NCBI RefSeq assembly: GCF_032197885.1
Contig: NZ_CP134159.1
Location: 558,001 to 622,000, forward strand
Direction of reading: 5' to 3'
DNA length: 64,000 nucleotides
Origin: Levilactobacillus namurensis
Lineage (GTDB): Bacteria; Bacillota; Bacilli; Lactobacillales; Lactobacillaceae
In this document: positions 36,306 to 43,979 of the stretch, piece after piece
Numbering within the stretch: the stretch's first letter is position 1
How the letters are laid out: each line of letters opens with the position of its first letter
Notes under the pieces: model-generated
Told to the model about the DNA's origin: nothing
Databases searched by the model: none
The model's input: only the letters and a program-made list of their open reading frames with translations
Program-made: the position numbers and the translations under genes

Positions 36306-36902
36306 ATGCGAAAGACGGATCGTCGCACGCAGTATACCATCACGGTCATCAAAGATGCATTTATTCAGCTGATCAAAAGTCATGGTTACTTCGGCATGAC
36401 CGTGACTAAGCTGTGCCGGGAAGCCGATATCGCCCGGTCGACGTTTTATCTCCACTTTGATGGCTTAGATGATGTTTTGAATGCAGTGCTGGATGATGCG
36501 CTAATGTTTACGGATAATCGACAACTGACGGCGCTGGGTGCTGGTGCCCAATCGACGGATATGGATTATCTTAAGGAAAATGAGTCGCAATTGGCCGCTT
36601 GTCAACGCGTCGCCGACTCCAACAAGTACCATGAACTGCTGATGGATCCCATGCTCAGCGAATACATTGTGGGCCGAATCATTGCCCGGGAACGGCAGCG
36701 GATGGTGCCGGCCATCCAACGGCGAACTGGCCTCAGTGCGGTAGATGCGGAAAAACTCTTTATTTACACGGTCCACGGGTCGTTTGCCATGAACAAGAAG
36801 AATGGGTTCATCAAGAATGACGCGTGGTATCATGACCTCCGCCTGTTGAACCGGTTCATCAATAGCGGCTATACCGCCTTCCAAGGCGATTTGTCGGACT
36901 GA
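36306..36902 (+). CDS. TetR-family transcriptional regulator
   Basis: 198 aa from the ATG at 36306, 8 nt after AAAGGGAG and downstream of the promoter; a longer in-frame version from 36135 would start before the promoter. The N-terminal HTH (about 25-55) has the TetR pattern MTVTKLCREADIARSTFYLHF. The C-terminal ligand domain is not specific. No transporter is adjacent, so the target is unknown. Convergent with the sirtuin-like genes. Confidence 0.88.
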   Translation: MRKTDRRTQYTITVIKDAFIQLIKSHGYFGMTVTKLCREADIARSTFYLHFDGLDDVLNAVLDDALMFTDNRQLTALGAGAQSTDMDYLKENESQLAACQRVADSNKYHELLMDPMLSEYIVGRIIARERQRMVPAIQRRTGLSAVDAEKLFIYTVHGSFAMNKKNGFIKNDAWYHDLRLLNRFINSGYTAFQGDLSD

Positions 36903-36927
36903 ACAGGGGATGGCGTCTGACGACTGA

Positions 36928-36972
36928 AAAAGCGAAAAGGAATTCTACCACTGAGAATTCCTTTTCGCTTTT
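36928..36972. terminator. Bidirectional terminator between the TetR gene and the sirtuin operon
   Basis: AAAAGCGAAAAGGAATTCT pairs perfectly with its reverse complement at 36954-36972 around a 7-nt loop, with A/T tracts at both stem bases. Confidence 0.9.
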
Positions 36973-36993
36973 AGTTTGGCGGAGAAGTCAGCC

Positions 36994-38328
36994 TTAGTGG
37001 GTCGGCGTCGTGACGGCTAACCGTTCAATTAAGGCGCGTTGCTCAGGGAACAACTTGATTAGCTCATCCGGCTTGGGAACCATCAGCTGGCCCTTGTCTT
37101 GTGGCGGAATATTGCCGCTGATTTGAGAAAAACCAGCGCCATCGCCGGTCAGGTGCTCAAAGGCAATGAAGGTTCCGGCCTCCACGTAAAAGCCGTGGAC
37201 TTGATCTTTCGTTTTATCCAGTCCTAACTGAACCTGGTAGTACTTCCCTTCTTGCGTAAAGCAGTGTGCCACCACGGCGTCGCCCATCGAATACATCCAG
37301 GCTTGACCCCGTTCGACAAAGTGGAAGTGGGCGGGATGTTGCGCATCGATGGTCAGGTACATGGTCAATTCGCCGGGACGAATTCCTTGGTTAACCATGT
37401 AGAAGGGCAGGAAAGGTTGGGCAGCTTGTTCCTGTTTGGCCTGTTGTTGAGGTGTCAACTGGGGATGGGGCTGGGTAGGCCCCTCAATCTGGAGCCCCTG
37501 AGCTTGCCCGGTGGTCAGAGCATGGAAGGCTTGCTCAATCGTTGACGAGAAGCCAATCGCGCGGTCGGCAATGTTATCGGGGATGTAGAGCTGCCCCTTA
37601 TTGATGGTGAGGTAGTGACTATGGGGAGCATCCGCTACCAGCTGCATGCTTGGCGCTTTGATCAGCTGGTTTTGGGGACCAATTCCCAGTTCCAGAACCA
37701 GGAGCTTTTGGTTCTGGTAGGTTTGCAGGAAGTCGGTGAAACCATGGGCCCGCGTTTTATCGGCCTGAAAGGCTTCGCCCGCTAGGTTGAGAATCAACGG
37801 GGCGCCACACTTATCGCAGGTGGGCCGGTCGGCACGGGTCAGGGTCCCGGCTTGGTCCTTCAGGTAAATCTGGTGGAGTTGGGCGCTGAGGTCCACCGTT
37901 CCGTGCTCTTGGGGATGTTCGCGACACACGCCACTTAACCAGTTACCCTCGATTTCGAAGGTGTTCTGGAAGCCGGCTAAGTCGAAGTGGTGGTCAATGT
38001 TGGACGTCCAAAAGTAGGTGGGCTTATTCCCTAGAAGATGTTTTAACGTAGTCATTAAGGATGACGGGTGATAATTATGGGAATAATATTCGGTAATCCG
38101 GGCATAGGCGCGCCACTGATCCAGGGGGTCGGGGTAGTGATAGCTTAGGGCCGTGAGTAAGTTTGACAGCGGGTACTTATCGGCTAGGTCGCCTAAGACC
38201 TGGTGTAATTTGGCGTCTTGGGCGAATAGATTGAGGCCTTCGGAGATGGATAACCCATTGCTGGCGGTGACTAAGATGGCGTCGGCATCGGTTAACCAGT
38301 GTTGGGCGATTTGAATTGAATTAGGCAT
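36994..38328 (-). CDS. Sirtuin-like protein fused to a cupin-like (DUF985-type) domain
   Basis: 444 aa. Residues 1-265 resemble the Sir2 fold of the atypical class M group: a degenerate nucleotide loop (TASNGLSISEG, 21-31), TSNID (108-112) in place of TQNID, and EIEGN (125-129) where typical sirtuins have catalytic HG. A partial zinc site is seen (Cys135, Cys171, Cys174). Residues about 285-430 look like a cupin of the Cupin_5/DUF985 type (HFHFVERGQAWMY…, VHGFYVEAGTFIAFE). The start overlaps the upstream sirtuin gene by 8 bp, with GGAGG just before. Deacylase activity is unlikely without the His; a link to ADP-ribose chemistry is inferred. Confidence 0.75.
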   Translation of the reverse strand: MPNSIQIAQHWLTDADAILVTASNGLSISEGLNLFAQDAKLHQVLGDLADKYPLSNLLTALSYHYPDPLDQWRAYARITEYYSHNYHPSSLMTTLKHLLGNKPTYFWTSNIDHHFDLAGFQNTFEIEGNWLSGVCREHPQEHGTVDLSAQLHQIYLKDQAGTLTRADRPTCDKCGAPLILNLAGEAFQADKTRAHGFTDFLQTYQNQKLLVLELGIGPQNQLIKAPSMQLVADAPHSHYLTINKGQLYIPDNIADRAIGFSSTIEQAFHALTTGQAQGLQIEGPTQPHPQLTPQQQAKQEQAAQPFLPFYMVNQGIRPGELTMYLTIDAQHPAHFHFVERGQAWMYSMGDAVVAHCFTQEGKYYQVQLGLDKTKDQVHGFYVEAGTFIAFEHLTGDGAGFSQISGNIPPQDKGQLMVPKPDELIKLFPEQRALIERLAVTTPTH

Positions 38329-39184
38329 GGGCTCCTCCTTGCATGAAACTAGCGGCTTCCTTAAGCACTTGGTTAATATCAGCGCTGATTAATTGAGAAC
38401 GGTGTTTAATCTCGGGACTGGTCAGCGCATCCTTGGGATTGATGTTCACGTAAAAGGTTTGGGGCAGATAGTGCGTCATTTCCCAGAAGGGTTCTTGGAT
38501 GAACATGGGAGTCATCCGCCCGACGCCCATCTCGAGAAACAGGATTTTTTGACCAGCGTGTTGCCCCAGAAAACGACTGATCTTTTGGTATTCGTCGTGG
38601 TAGCGTTGGTCTTCTAGAAATTCTGGACTGCGTACCCAGAAGGTTAGGGGGGCGCCATCGATGGGACTTACAGGAAAGTCTTCGCGGGGTAACCGGTGAT
38701 TTTTGATTTTGGGTAATAAGCGTTCGACAATAGCTTGGTTATCGTAGAGGTGTTTATCCGTTTCGGTGTTTTTGCTTTGAAGAAAGTAGTGCGACCCCTG
38801 AATCTCACTGACGTTGTCGGCGGGAAAGTACTGTTTGAATAGGCCGTCTTGGTTGGTGGTGATGAGGTGGTAGGGTTTATCACCAATCACGGTCCTAAGG
38901 TATTCATAGGTCTTCTTCTGGGCCGGAATCTCAAAAACCATCTTCCAAGCAATCAAGAAGAAGGCCCAGCGTTCCTCCGGGGAATCAAAGTGGGTGTAGA
39001 AACCGTTGAAGAGGCCTTTAAAGTGGTATTTATCGTAGAAGTATTTCATGTGCTTCATGAAAAGTGGGCTAGCTTCATACCAGAAGTCCATCCCAGCGGC
39101 GTTCGACAAACCACTGCCGCCGCCCACTAGAATGGCGTCGGCTTCATTAATGTGTTGCACGAATTCTTTAACTTGCGGTTCCAT
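38321..39184 (-). CDS. SirTM-like (class M) sirtuin
   Basis: 287 aa. GGGSGLSNAAG (21-31) is an intact NAD-binding loop, TTNQD (109-113) matches the TxNxD motif, and EIQGS (127-131) has Gln at the catalytic His position. That replacement is typical of SirTM enzymes, which ADP-ribosylate proteins rather than deacylate them. There are no cysteines, so no zinc site. Unlike classical SirTM loci there is no macrodomain, GcvH-L or LplA gene beside it; the partner is the sirtuin-cupin gene, overlapping by 8 bp. AAAGGAG precedes the ATG. Confidence 0.8.
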   Translation of the reverse strand: MEPQVKEFVQHINEADAILVGGGSGLSNAAGMDFWYEASPLFMKHMKYFYDKYHFKGLFNGFYTHFDSPEERWAFFLIAWKMVFEIPAQKKTYEYLRTVIGDKPYHLITTNQDGLFKQYFPADNVSEIQGSHYFLQSKNTETDKHLYDNQAIVERLLPKIKNHRLPREDFPVSPIDGAPLTFWVRSPEFLEDQRYHDEYQKISRFLGQHAGQKILFLEMGVGRMTPMFIQEPFWEMTHYLPQTFYVNINPKDALTSPEIKHRSQLISADINQVLKEAASFMQGGAHA

Positions 39185-39497
39185 TGATTAGGCTCCTTTG
39201 ACTGTTTTAAAAATGATCGATAATAGGTGTTAGTCTAAGACCTGATCAGGAATAACTTAAGTACAGCTGCGTTAAAGTGTCTAGTTATGGACAGGTTTTT
39301 AAATGTGTCGCGAACTTGGGATGGCTGGAAAGCTGAGATGGGGTGAGTGTGGCGTATCAGAGTACTTTGACATGCAACCAGCGAAGTATTTAGTGTCGCT
39401 CCAAATAGTAGTACGGTGTAGAATTTAGATATTCTGAGCAGAGGCACCATTGCCGGTTTAGCGGTGAGCTGGTGGCCATCTATGGGAGGGACCCATT
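39185..39497. other. Divergent intergenic region between the sirtuin operon and the Fic-like gene
   Basis: No gene or clear repeat was found. It must hold two divergent promoters, but no box pair is convincing. GGGAGGG at 39484-39490 is the ribosome binding site of the next gene. Confidence 0.4.
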
Positions 39498-40223
39498 TTG
39501 AATTTTCCGGATAAATATAAGTTTGATCGTCCAGCAGCGAATGCGGGGTTGAAGGCTAACTTGGTGACACTACTGACGACAACGATTCAGCTAGACCAGA
39601 TTCCTAGTACGCTGGAACAGACCGCAGCTATTTTAAGCGGGGAACCGGCGCCAACGGGATCTTCTGCTACACGGCAGGCCGGATTAGCGTTGTACCGGGC
39701 TTACCAGGAGGTCATGACGGGGGATGCCCCGCTAACGGCGACCAGCATTTTTGTCTTGAACCGGGTGATTGCGACGGGAACGTCTGGTGCTGGTCAGCTA
39801 CGGGATACGGTCAGTGAAGCCACGAATTGGCGACCGCCCGTTCCGAACCGTGAGCAGAGTTTGCGACGGTTGACCGCGATTTTGACCGCGTCTGGGAAGT
39901 CTGCGACTGAAAAAGCGATGGACTTGGCGTTATATTTGTCGCGCTGGCAGTTATTTGCCACAGGCAATCAACGGACGGCTTGGGTGGCGGCCAATTGGCT
40001 GATGCGTGACGCCGGCGCGGGCGTGCTGTTGCTTCCCGCTGATAAACGGCAGTGGTACACGGTTCAGTTACAAGCCTACTGTCAAGCAGGGCGGGCGTTG
40101 AGTATCAAGCAGTGGCTGTACGGCAACGCTGTCTGGGGATTACCGGATTATCGCGTTGCCGTACAGTCGCACCACTTTGTGCAGAATCACTACTCGCCCC
40201 TGAATAATCCGCTAGACCAGTAG
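39498..40223 (+). CDS. Fic-domain-like protein lacking the catalytic histidine
   Basis: 241 aa from a TTG after GGGAGGG. Residues 105-175 follow the Fic/Doc pattern: NWRPPVPN, then an alpha-helix, then QLFATGNQRT (151-160) in place of HPFxxGNGR. Phe, Gly-Asn and Arg are kept but the catalytic His is Gln, so normal AMP transfer would be impaired. The N-terminal helices could hold a regulatory segment. It is divergent from the atypical sirtuins. A degraded or repurposed Fic enzyme is the best reading. Confidence 0.68.
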   Translation: MNFPDKYKFDRPAANAGLKANLVTLLTTTIQLDQIPSTLEQTAAILSGEPAPTGSSATRQAGLALYRAYQEVMTGDAPLTATSIFVLNRVIATGTSGAGQLRDTVSEATNWRPPVPNREQSLRRLTAILTASGKSATEKAMDLALYLSRWQLFATGNQRTAWVAANWLMRDAGAGVLLLPADKRQWYTVQLQAYCQAGRALSIKQWLYGNAVWGLPDYRVAVQSHHFVQNHYSPLNNPLDQ

Positions 40224-40266
40224 GTAAGTGAATGTCGAGCGGGGGTAAATGGGAAATTTGATTGGT

Positions 40267-40306
40267 AATCAGCCACTAGGGCACCGTTGCCTGGTGGCTG
40301 ATTTTG
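40267..40306 (+). terminator. Terminator after the Fic-like gene
   Basis: AATCAGCCAC-AGG pairs with CCT-GTGGCTGATT, followed by TT. Confidence 0.8.
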
Positions 40307-40335
40307 AGTCCCGATTAGCGACGATACCTAACGAA

Positions 40336-40344
40336 TGGTATACT
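40336..40344 (+). promoter_or_regulatory. Extended -10 promoter upstream of the EamA leader
   Basis: TGGTATACT at 40336-40344 fits an extended -10 element. A start point near 40351 would give a leader of about 130 nt before the transporter gene. Confidence 0.6.
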
Positions 40345-40375
40345 AGCTCTACCTTTTGATGAGGAAGTGATCAAG

Positions 40376-40423
40376 ATGTTTTTAGCACCATTATTTGAAT
40401 GTGATGTTCCTACGCGCGGCTAA
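40376..40423 (+). CDS. 15-aa leader peptide upstream of the EamA transporter
   Basis: ATG at 40376 is 9 nt after GAGGAAG and encodes MFLAPLFECDVPTRG, then TAA. A hairpin follows at once (AATCAGCGG 40422-40430 with CCGCTGATT 40438-40446). The order promoter, translated short ORF, hairpin, then transporter gene is that of an attenuation leader, for example a ribosome-stalling peptide that senses an inhibitor or an amino acid. The peptide was not recognised. Confidence 0.5.
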   Translation: MFLAPLFECDVPTRG

Positions 40424-40449
40424 TCAGCGGCGTGGTTCCGCTGATTTTA
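40422..40449 (+). promoter_or_regulatory. Hairpin in the EamA leader
   Basis: AATCAGCGG pairs with CCGCTGATT (9 bp, 7-nt loop), followed by TTAT. The leader stop codon overlaps the base of the stem, so a ribosome at the end of the leader ORF would melt it. It could serve as an attenuator terminator. Confidence 0.5.
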
Positions 40450-40484
40450 TAGGTAATCAATAAAATAAGCGGAGGAATATGATT

Positions 40485-41360
40485 TTGAAAAAAACTAGAG
40501 TACTGGGAAGCGTAGAATTGGTGTCAGCTGCGGCAATCTGGGGCGGTATGTTTGTGGTGGTCAAAGCCATCGTGATGGAAATTCCGCCCATCCAACTGGT
40601 GTGGTTGCGTTACTTGGTGGGGGCCGTCGTGCTCTTGGGAATGGCGTGGGTACGCCGAATCCAGTGGCATTGGGATTGGTCCAATCTCATGTTGATTGGG
40701 TTAGCAGGTGTGGTTGGTGATACGTTATCGATTGTGGCTCAAGAGACGGGCACCTGGTTGTCCTCGGCCCAGTTAGGGTCGGTCGTGACGACCGCGACGC
40801 CGGCTTTCATGATGCTCTTCAGCTGGCCGTTACTTCAGCAACGGCCTAAGTGGCACCATTGGGTCAGCTTGGGTTTGGCCAGTTTGGGTGTTTGGGTCAT
40901 CGTGGGTCACCAGTTTCCGAGTCGTCACTTTATCTTGGGTGTGCTTTGTTTGCTGGTGGCGGCGTTGACTTGGGCACTGATGTCTGTGCTCCTTCAGCTG
41001 ATCTCACCGGAATACGATGGCCTGCAGGTCACGTTTTTGGCGACGGTCGTGGCCCTGGCCTGCTTAACCCCCGTGGTGGGGATCCAGCATCGCGTGCTAC
41101 AGACGGTGGCTTGGGAAAGTCCCCACGTTATCTTAAGTATCTTCTATTTAGGAGCCGTTTCGACGGCGCTGGTGTTCTTCCTATGGAATCAAGGGCTCCG
41201 GCATTTTAACAGTCCCGCTTCTGGCATTTTCTTCTTGATCCAGCCGGTCGTGGGAAGCCTGTTAGGGTGGTGGTGCTTGCAAGAACCCCTCTCCGGCGGT
41301 TTCTTCGTGGGACTGGGCTTGATTCTGTTGAGCGTCTTGGTGACTTATCGGTTCGGTTAA
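40485..41360 (+). CDS. EamA/DMT-family transporter
   Basis: 291 aa from the TTG at 40485, 8 nt after GCGGAGG; the ATG at 40479 is in frame but too close to the site. Ten helices in two EamA halves, with AAIWGGMFVVVKAIV at the start and GAVSTALVFFLWNQGLRHF in the second half. Family members export metabolites, amino acids or drugs. The leader peptide and hairpin upstream suggest inducible expression. Its last ~240 bp and terminator recur at 43702-43979. Confidence 0.9.
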   Translation: MKKTRVLGSVELVSAAAIWGGMFVVVKAIVMEIPPIQLVWLRYLVGAVVLLGMAWVRRIQWHWDWSNLMLIGLAGVVGDTLSIVAQETGTWLSSAQLGSVVTTATPAFMMLFSWPLLQQRPKWHHWVSLGLASLGVWVIVGHQFPSRHFILGVLCLLVAALTWALMSVLLQLISPEYDGLQVTFLATVVALACLTPVVGIQHRVLQTVAWESPHVILSIFYLGAVSTALVFFLWNQGLRHFNSPASGIFFLIQPVVGSLLGWWCLQEPLSGGFFVGLGLILLSVLVTYRFG

Positions 41361-41409
41361 TTGAACAAAATGAAGCCCGTCAACTGTTTGACGGGCTTTT
41401 TGAGATGGG
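41120..41409 (+). repeat. Direct repeat copy 1: EamA gene 3' end with terminator
   Basis: It matches 43700-43987. Differences cluster in the first ~80 bp and in the terminator loop; about 190 bp in the middle are identical. It is the left edge of the second accessory segment. Confidence 0.88.
41372..41402 (+). terminator. Terminator of the EamA gene
   Basis: AAGCCCGTCAA pairs with TTGACGGGCTT, followed by TTT. Confidence 0.92.
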
Positions 41410-41462
41410 GTGATGTGCCATGTTTTAAAAGGTGTTATGCCTGGTACTTCAGTTATGACCCT

Positions 41463-42242
41463 TCAAAGGAAGATAATCGCGCTTTGGAGAATTGCCACGA
41501 TGGTCAGCCAGACAATGGCGAGCCATTTGCTGTTCAGACTATGGAGTTGGTAACGGCGTAGCTCCTGTGAGGTTAGATTCCGTTTTAGGTGTTGGTCAAA
41601 GTCTAAAGCAACTTCGAAATCAACCGTTTTTAGGACCCCGAATAAGCGGGCAAAGAATAACCACCGGCTGTGGAGTTCGGGGTGGACTATCGCCAAGTTT
41701 ACTAAGTTGTCTAGGTCAGGATAGCCTAGTTTTTGGGCTAAAAACTGGGAATTTAGTGCGGCCTCCGTTTGCCGATTCTCCAGTTGGGCTTGCAAATCCG
41801 GATGAGCCCTTAAATCGGTTTTTAGGTGAACGATAGAGCGGTCAAGTAAGAGTGGCCAAGGATTGACTCCCGGAAAGACGGAGGGTAAGTAGTGATGGAA
41901 AATTAATGTACTGATGCGGTAGTGGAGAAGGATGGCTGAAAAAAGCGTCAGGGCCAGCATTAGCCACCAAGCGCGGTTGGCCCAGACGGAGTTATGGCCC
42001 AATTCTAGTTCGAGAACTATGGGAATAGATCCCAAGGCGGCGCTTAACCAGATACTGAAAGCGATGAGCGGTTTGATGTATTTCAGTGGAATCAGGTCAT
42101 AGACGGTTTGGATATTTTGATACATTGAGGCGGTTAAGTCATCGATGTTGCGGATTAAGATTTTCACTAGGTAGCCGTAGCACCCCCACGTTAAGGCGAG
42201 GTATAGCAAGTTGAGCACGGTTTGGTGGTCCATTTTAGTCAC
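41463..42242 (-). CDS. Unknown membrane protein in the second accessory segment
   Basis: 259 aa from a GTG at 42242, or 256 aa from the ATG at 42233; the ribosome binding site is weak (AGAAAG). Four helices: two near the N-terminus (about 12-30 and 58-80), one at about 92-112, and one at the C-terminus (239-258), with a soluble segment of about 110 residues between. No family was recognised. It points towards the EamA gene and lies fully inside the segment closed by the duplicated 3' end. Confidence 0.65.
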   Translation of the reverse strand: MTKMDHQTVLNLLYLALTWGCYGYLVKILIRNIDDLTASMYQNIQTVYDLIPLKYIKPLIAFSIWLSAALGSIPIVLELELGHNSVWANRAWWLMLALTLFSAILLHYRISTLIFHHYLPSVFPGVNPWPLLLDRSIVHLKTDLRAHPDLQAQLENRQTEAALNSQFLAQKLGYPDLDNLVNLAIVHPELHSRWLFFARLFGVLKTVDFEVALDFDQHLKRNLTSQELRRYQLHSLNSKWLAIVWLTIVAILQSAIIFL

Positions 42243-42383
42243 ACTTTCTTTTAGGATTATAGAGTTACTCTATGGTTTGGGGTGATGGTGGTCAATGGGG
42301 TGGTTAGTCAAAGTCAAAAATTGAATTCATAGCTAATTAAAAGTGAAGATTGCGCACTTAAAAATTAGAATTAAGGACTAGCA

Positions 42384-42392
42384 TGATATGAT
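42384..42392 (+). promoter_or_regulatory. Extended -10 promoter of the structured RNA
   Basis: TGATATGAT at 42384-42392; no clear -35. Confidence 0.5.
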
Positions 42393-42398
42393 GGCATC

Positions 42399-42655
42399 AA
42401 GGTCAAGCGGGATAGCTTATCGAGATATGATAAACCAGCAAAAGAAGAGTCTACTCAATGGGAGTCAATCGACATAGCCGGTTAGTTAATACACTCGGTG
42501 CGAAAAAACCGCTCCCATCGATTGCTAGTACTTACAGCGGACCTTGATAAGGTCGTGCGGGACGAGTCATTCTCGGTTAAGCTGACGTGAGACACTGACC
42601 CACAACGGCTGGAGAGCGTGACGCCTTTGTGGATAAAAAGCTAGGGGGATTAAAA
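42399..42655 (+). ncRNA. Candidate structured RNA or leader upstream of a 25-aa peptide
   Basis: About 257 nt with many local stems: TTATC/GATAA (42417-42433), AATCGA/TCGATT (42467-42523) enclosing CGGTT/AACCG (42479-42511), GACCTT/AAGGTC (42540-42554), CGAG/CTCG (42563-42575), and CCACAA-GGC/GCC-TTGTGG (42600-42632). TGATATGAT (42384-42392) is an extended -10 box just upstream. No ORF explains the sequence. The family is not recognised. Confidence 0.5.
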
Positions 42656-42733
42656 ATGTTAATTGTTGGATTCATTGAGATACTTATAGGCGTATTTCTG
42701 GTGAAATGCATGATTGAAATACTGTTGATGTAG
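42656..42733 (+). CDS. 25-aa hydrophobic peptide downstream of the structured RNA
   Basis: ATG at 42656 preceded by AGGGGG. It begins MLIVGFIEILIGVFLVK and ends in a second hydrophobic stretch before TAG. A single membrane helix fills most of it. Size, hydrophobicity and the long structured leader resemble type I toxin peptides or small membrane regulators. No antitoxin RNA can be proved from the sequence. Confidence 0.5.
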   Translation: MLIVGFIEILIGVFLVKCMIEILLM

Positions 42734-42861
42734 TTTAGGACAACACTGGAATTGAGTGTTCTCTGCGGATGCTAAGCTATAAGCCATCACTCCCCTTCTC
42801 GAGGGGGGGTAATAAGCGGGTTTGACAATAATTCGTACAGTTTTTAATCCCTTTTCTTGTG

Positions 42862-42887
42862 AGATGGTACAAAATACTGTACCATCT
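42862..42887. promoter_or_regulatory. Operator of the yefM-yoeB operon
   Basis: AGATGGTACA and TGTACCATCT form a perfect 10-bp inverted repeat with a 6-bp centre, 37 bp before the antitoxin start. Its TGTAC halves match the TGTACA-type core known for YefM operators. TTGACA at 42822-42827 is the likely -35 of the operon. Confidence 0.75.
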
Positions 42888-42923
42888 AATTAAAAACAAG
42901 AATTGTGAAAGGACCGACTAGCT

Positions 42924-43208
42924 ATGGCAACTACTGCAATCAATATTTCTGATGCCCGCAAGAATCTTAAAAAACTAACCGATGATGTGGTTGATTTTGA
43001 TGATCATGTCATCATTACTAAGCCTCAGAATCGTAATGTGGTGGTAATGTCGGAGAAAGAATACCAATCATGGCAAGAAACGCTATACTTACTGAGCTCA
43101 GAAGCTAATCGTCAGAATTTGGAAGAATCCATGAATCAGATTAAGAACCAGCAGATAAAGAGCCTAACTAAGGAAAAGTGGGACCGACTTTCTCATGAAG
43201 ATTACTAA
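42924..43208 (+). CDS. yefM: YefM/Phd-family antitoxin
   Basis: 94 aa. The N-terminal DNA-binding fold includes INISDARKNLKKLTDDV and VVVMSEKEYQSW; the C-terminal tail would wrap the toxin. It neutralises YoeB and represses the operon through the palindrome upstream. GAAAGG precedes the ATG. It overlaps the toxin gene by 14 bp. Confidence 0.93.
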   Translation: MATTAINISDARKNLKKLTDDVVDFDDHVIITKPQNRNVVVMSEKEYQSWQETLYLLSSEANRQNLEESMNQIKNQQIKSLTKEKWDRLSHEDY

Positions 43209-43458
43209 GGTCAGCTTTTCGTTAGCGGCGCTCGCAGACTATCAATATTGGCAGAAGCAGGATAGAAAGACACTGAAAGCTATTAATAAGATTATTGATG
43301 ATATGATTCGGCACCCGTTTACCGGTATTGGGAAACCGGAACCATTAAAATTTCAATTAGACAATTGTTGGTCGCGACGGATTAATAAAGCTGATCGGAT
43401 TGTGTATATGGTATCCGCCGATACTATTTGGATCATTCAGTGTCGTTATCATTACTAA
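43195..43458 (+). CDS. yoeB: YoeB/Txe-family mRNA-cleaving toxin
   Basis: 87 aa. The catalytic residues of YoeB are present at the expected relative places: Glu49 (KPEP), Arg68 (ADRIVY), His86 and Tyr87 (CRYHY end). It is a ribosome-dependent endoribonuclease that stops translation when free of YefM. Complete and probably active. The pair may stabilise the accessory segment. Confidence 0.94.
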   Translation: MKITKVSFSLAALADYQYWQKQDRKTLKAINKIIDDMIRHPFTGIGKPEPLKFQLDNCWSRRINKADRIVYMVSADTIWIIQCRYHY

Positions 43459-43701
43459 GGAATCATTATTGGTCGAGAGAATAATCTGTAAAAAAGAGAA
43501 TCAGGCCATGAAGTGTCTCATAATTACGAGATTCATTTGTCTGGCGGGAGGTTACTTTACTGAAACTGGATCCCTTTTACCGGTATCATAGGTAATCTGG
43601 TTAACCGTCATTTGAATTGGATAACATTTGTTGATGATATCGCTCAATTCGGTCTCTTCTCCTCTGAAATTAAGTAGATGATGAGTACGAGACTAGTACC
43701 G
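43459..43701. other. AT-rich remnant sequence after yoeB
   Basis: No credible gene. CAATTCGGTCTCTTCTCCTC and the next TG (43644-43665) match part of the spacer of the nearby CRISPR relic with one difference. Confidence 0.4.
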
Positions 43702-43937
43702 TAGTTTTCTTAAGTATTTTCTATTTAGGAGCCGTCTCAACGGCGCTAGCGTTCTTCCTATGGGATCAAGGACTCCGACATTTTAACAGTCCCGCTTCTG
43801 GCATTTTCTTCTTGATCCAGCCGGTCGTGGGAAGCCTGTTAGGGTGGTGGTGCTTGCAAGAACCCCTCTCCGGCGGTTTCTTCGTGGGACTGGGCTTGAT
43901 TCTGTTGAGCGTCTTGGTGACTTATCGGTTCGGTTAA
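43702..43937 (+). pseudogene. Duplicated 3' end of the EamA transporter gene
   Basis: It encodes the last ~78 residues (from about LSIFYLGAVSTAL to the same stop) without a start or N-terminal helices. Changes against the intact gene lie mostly at its 5' side; the last ~150 bp are identical. It cannot make a working transporter. It closes the second accessory segment. Confidence 0.9.
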
Positions 43938-43949
43938 TTGAACAAAATG

Positions 43950-43979
43950 AAGCCCGTCAGCAGTTTGACGGGCTTTTTT
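43950..43979 (+). terminator. Copy of the EamA terminator
   Basis: AAGCCCGTCA pairs with TGACGGGCTT, followed by TTTT; it differs from copy 1 only in the loop and T-run. Confidence 0.88.

Noticed and set aside
43644-43665. Functional self-target of the CRISPR spacer
   Set aside because: Only the 3' two thirds of the spacer match; the seed and a PAM-proximal match are absent.
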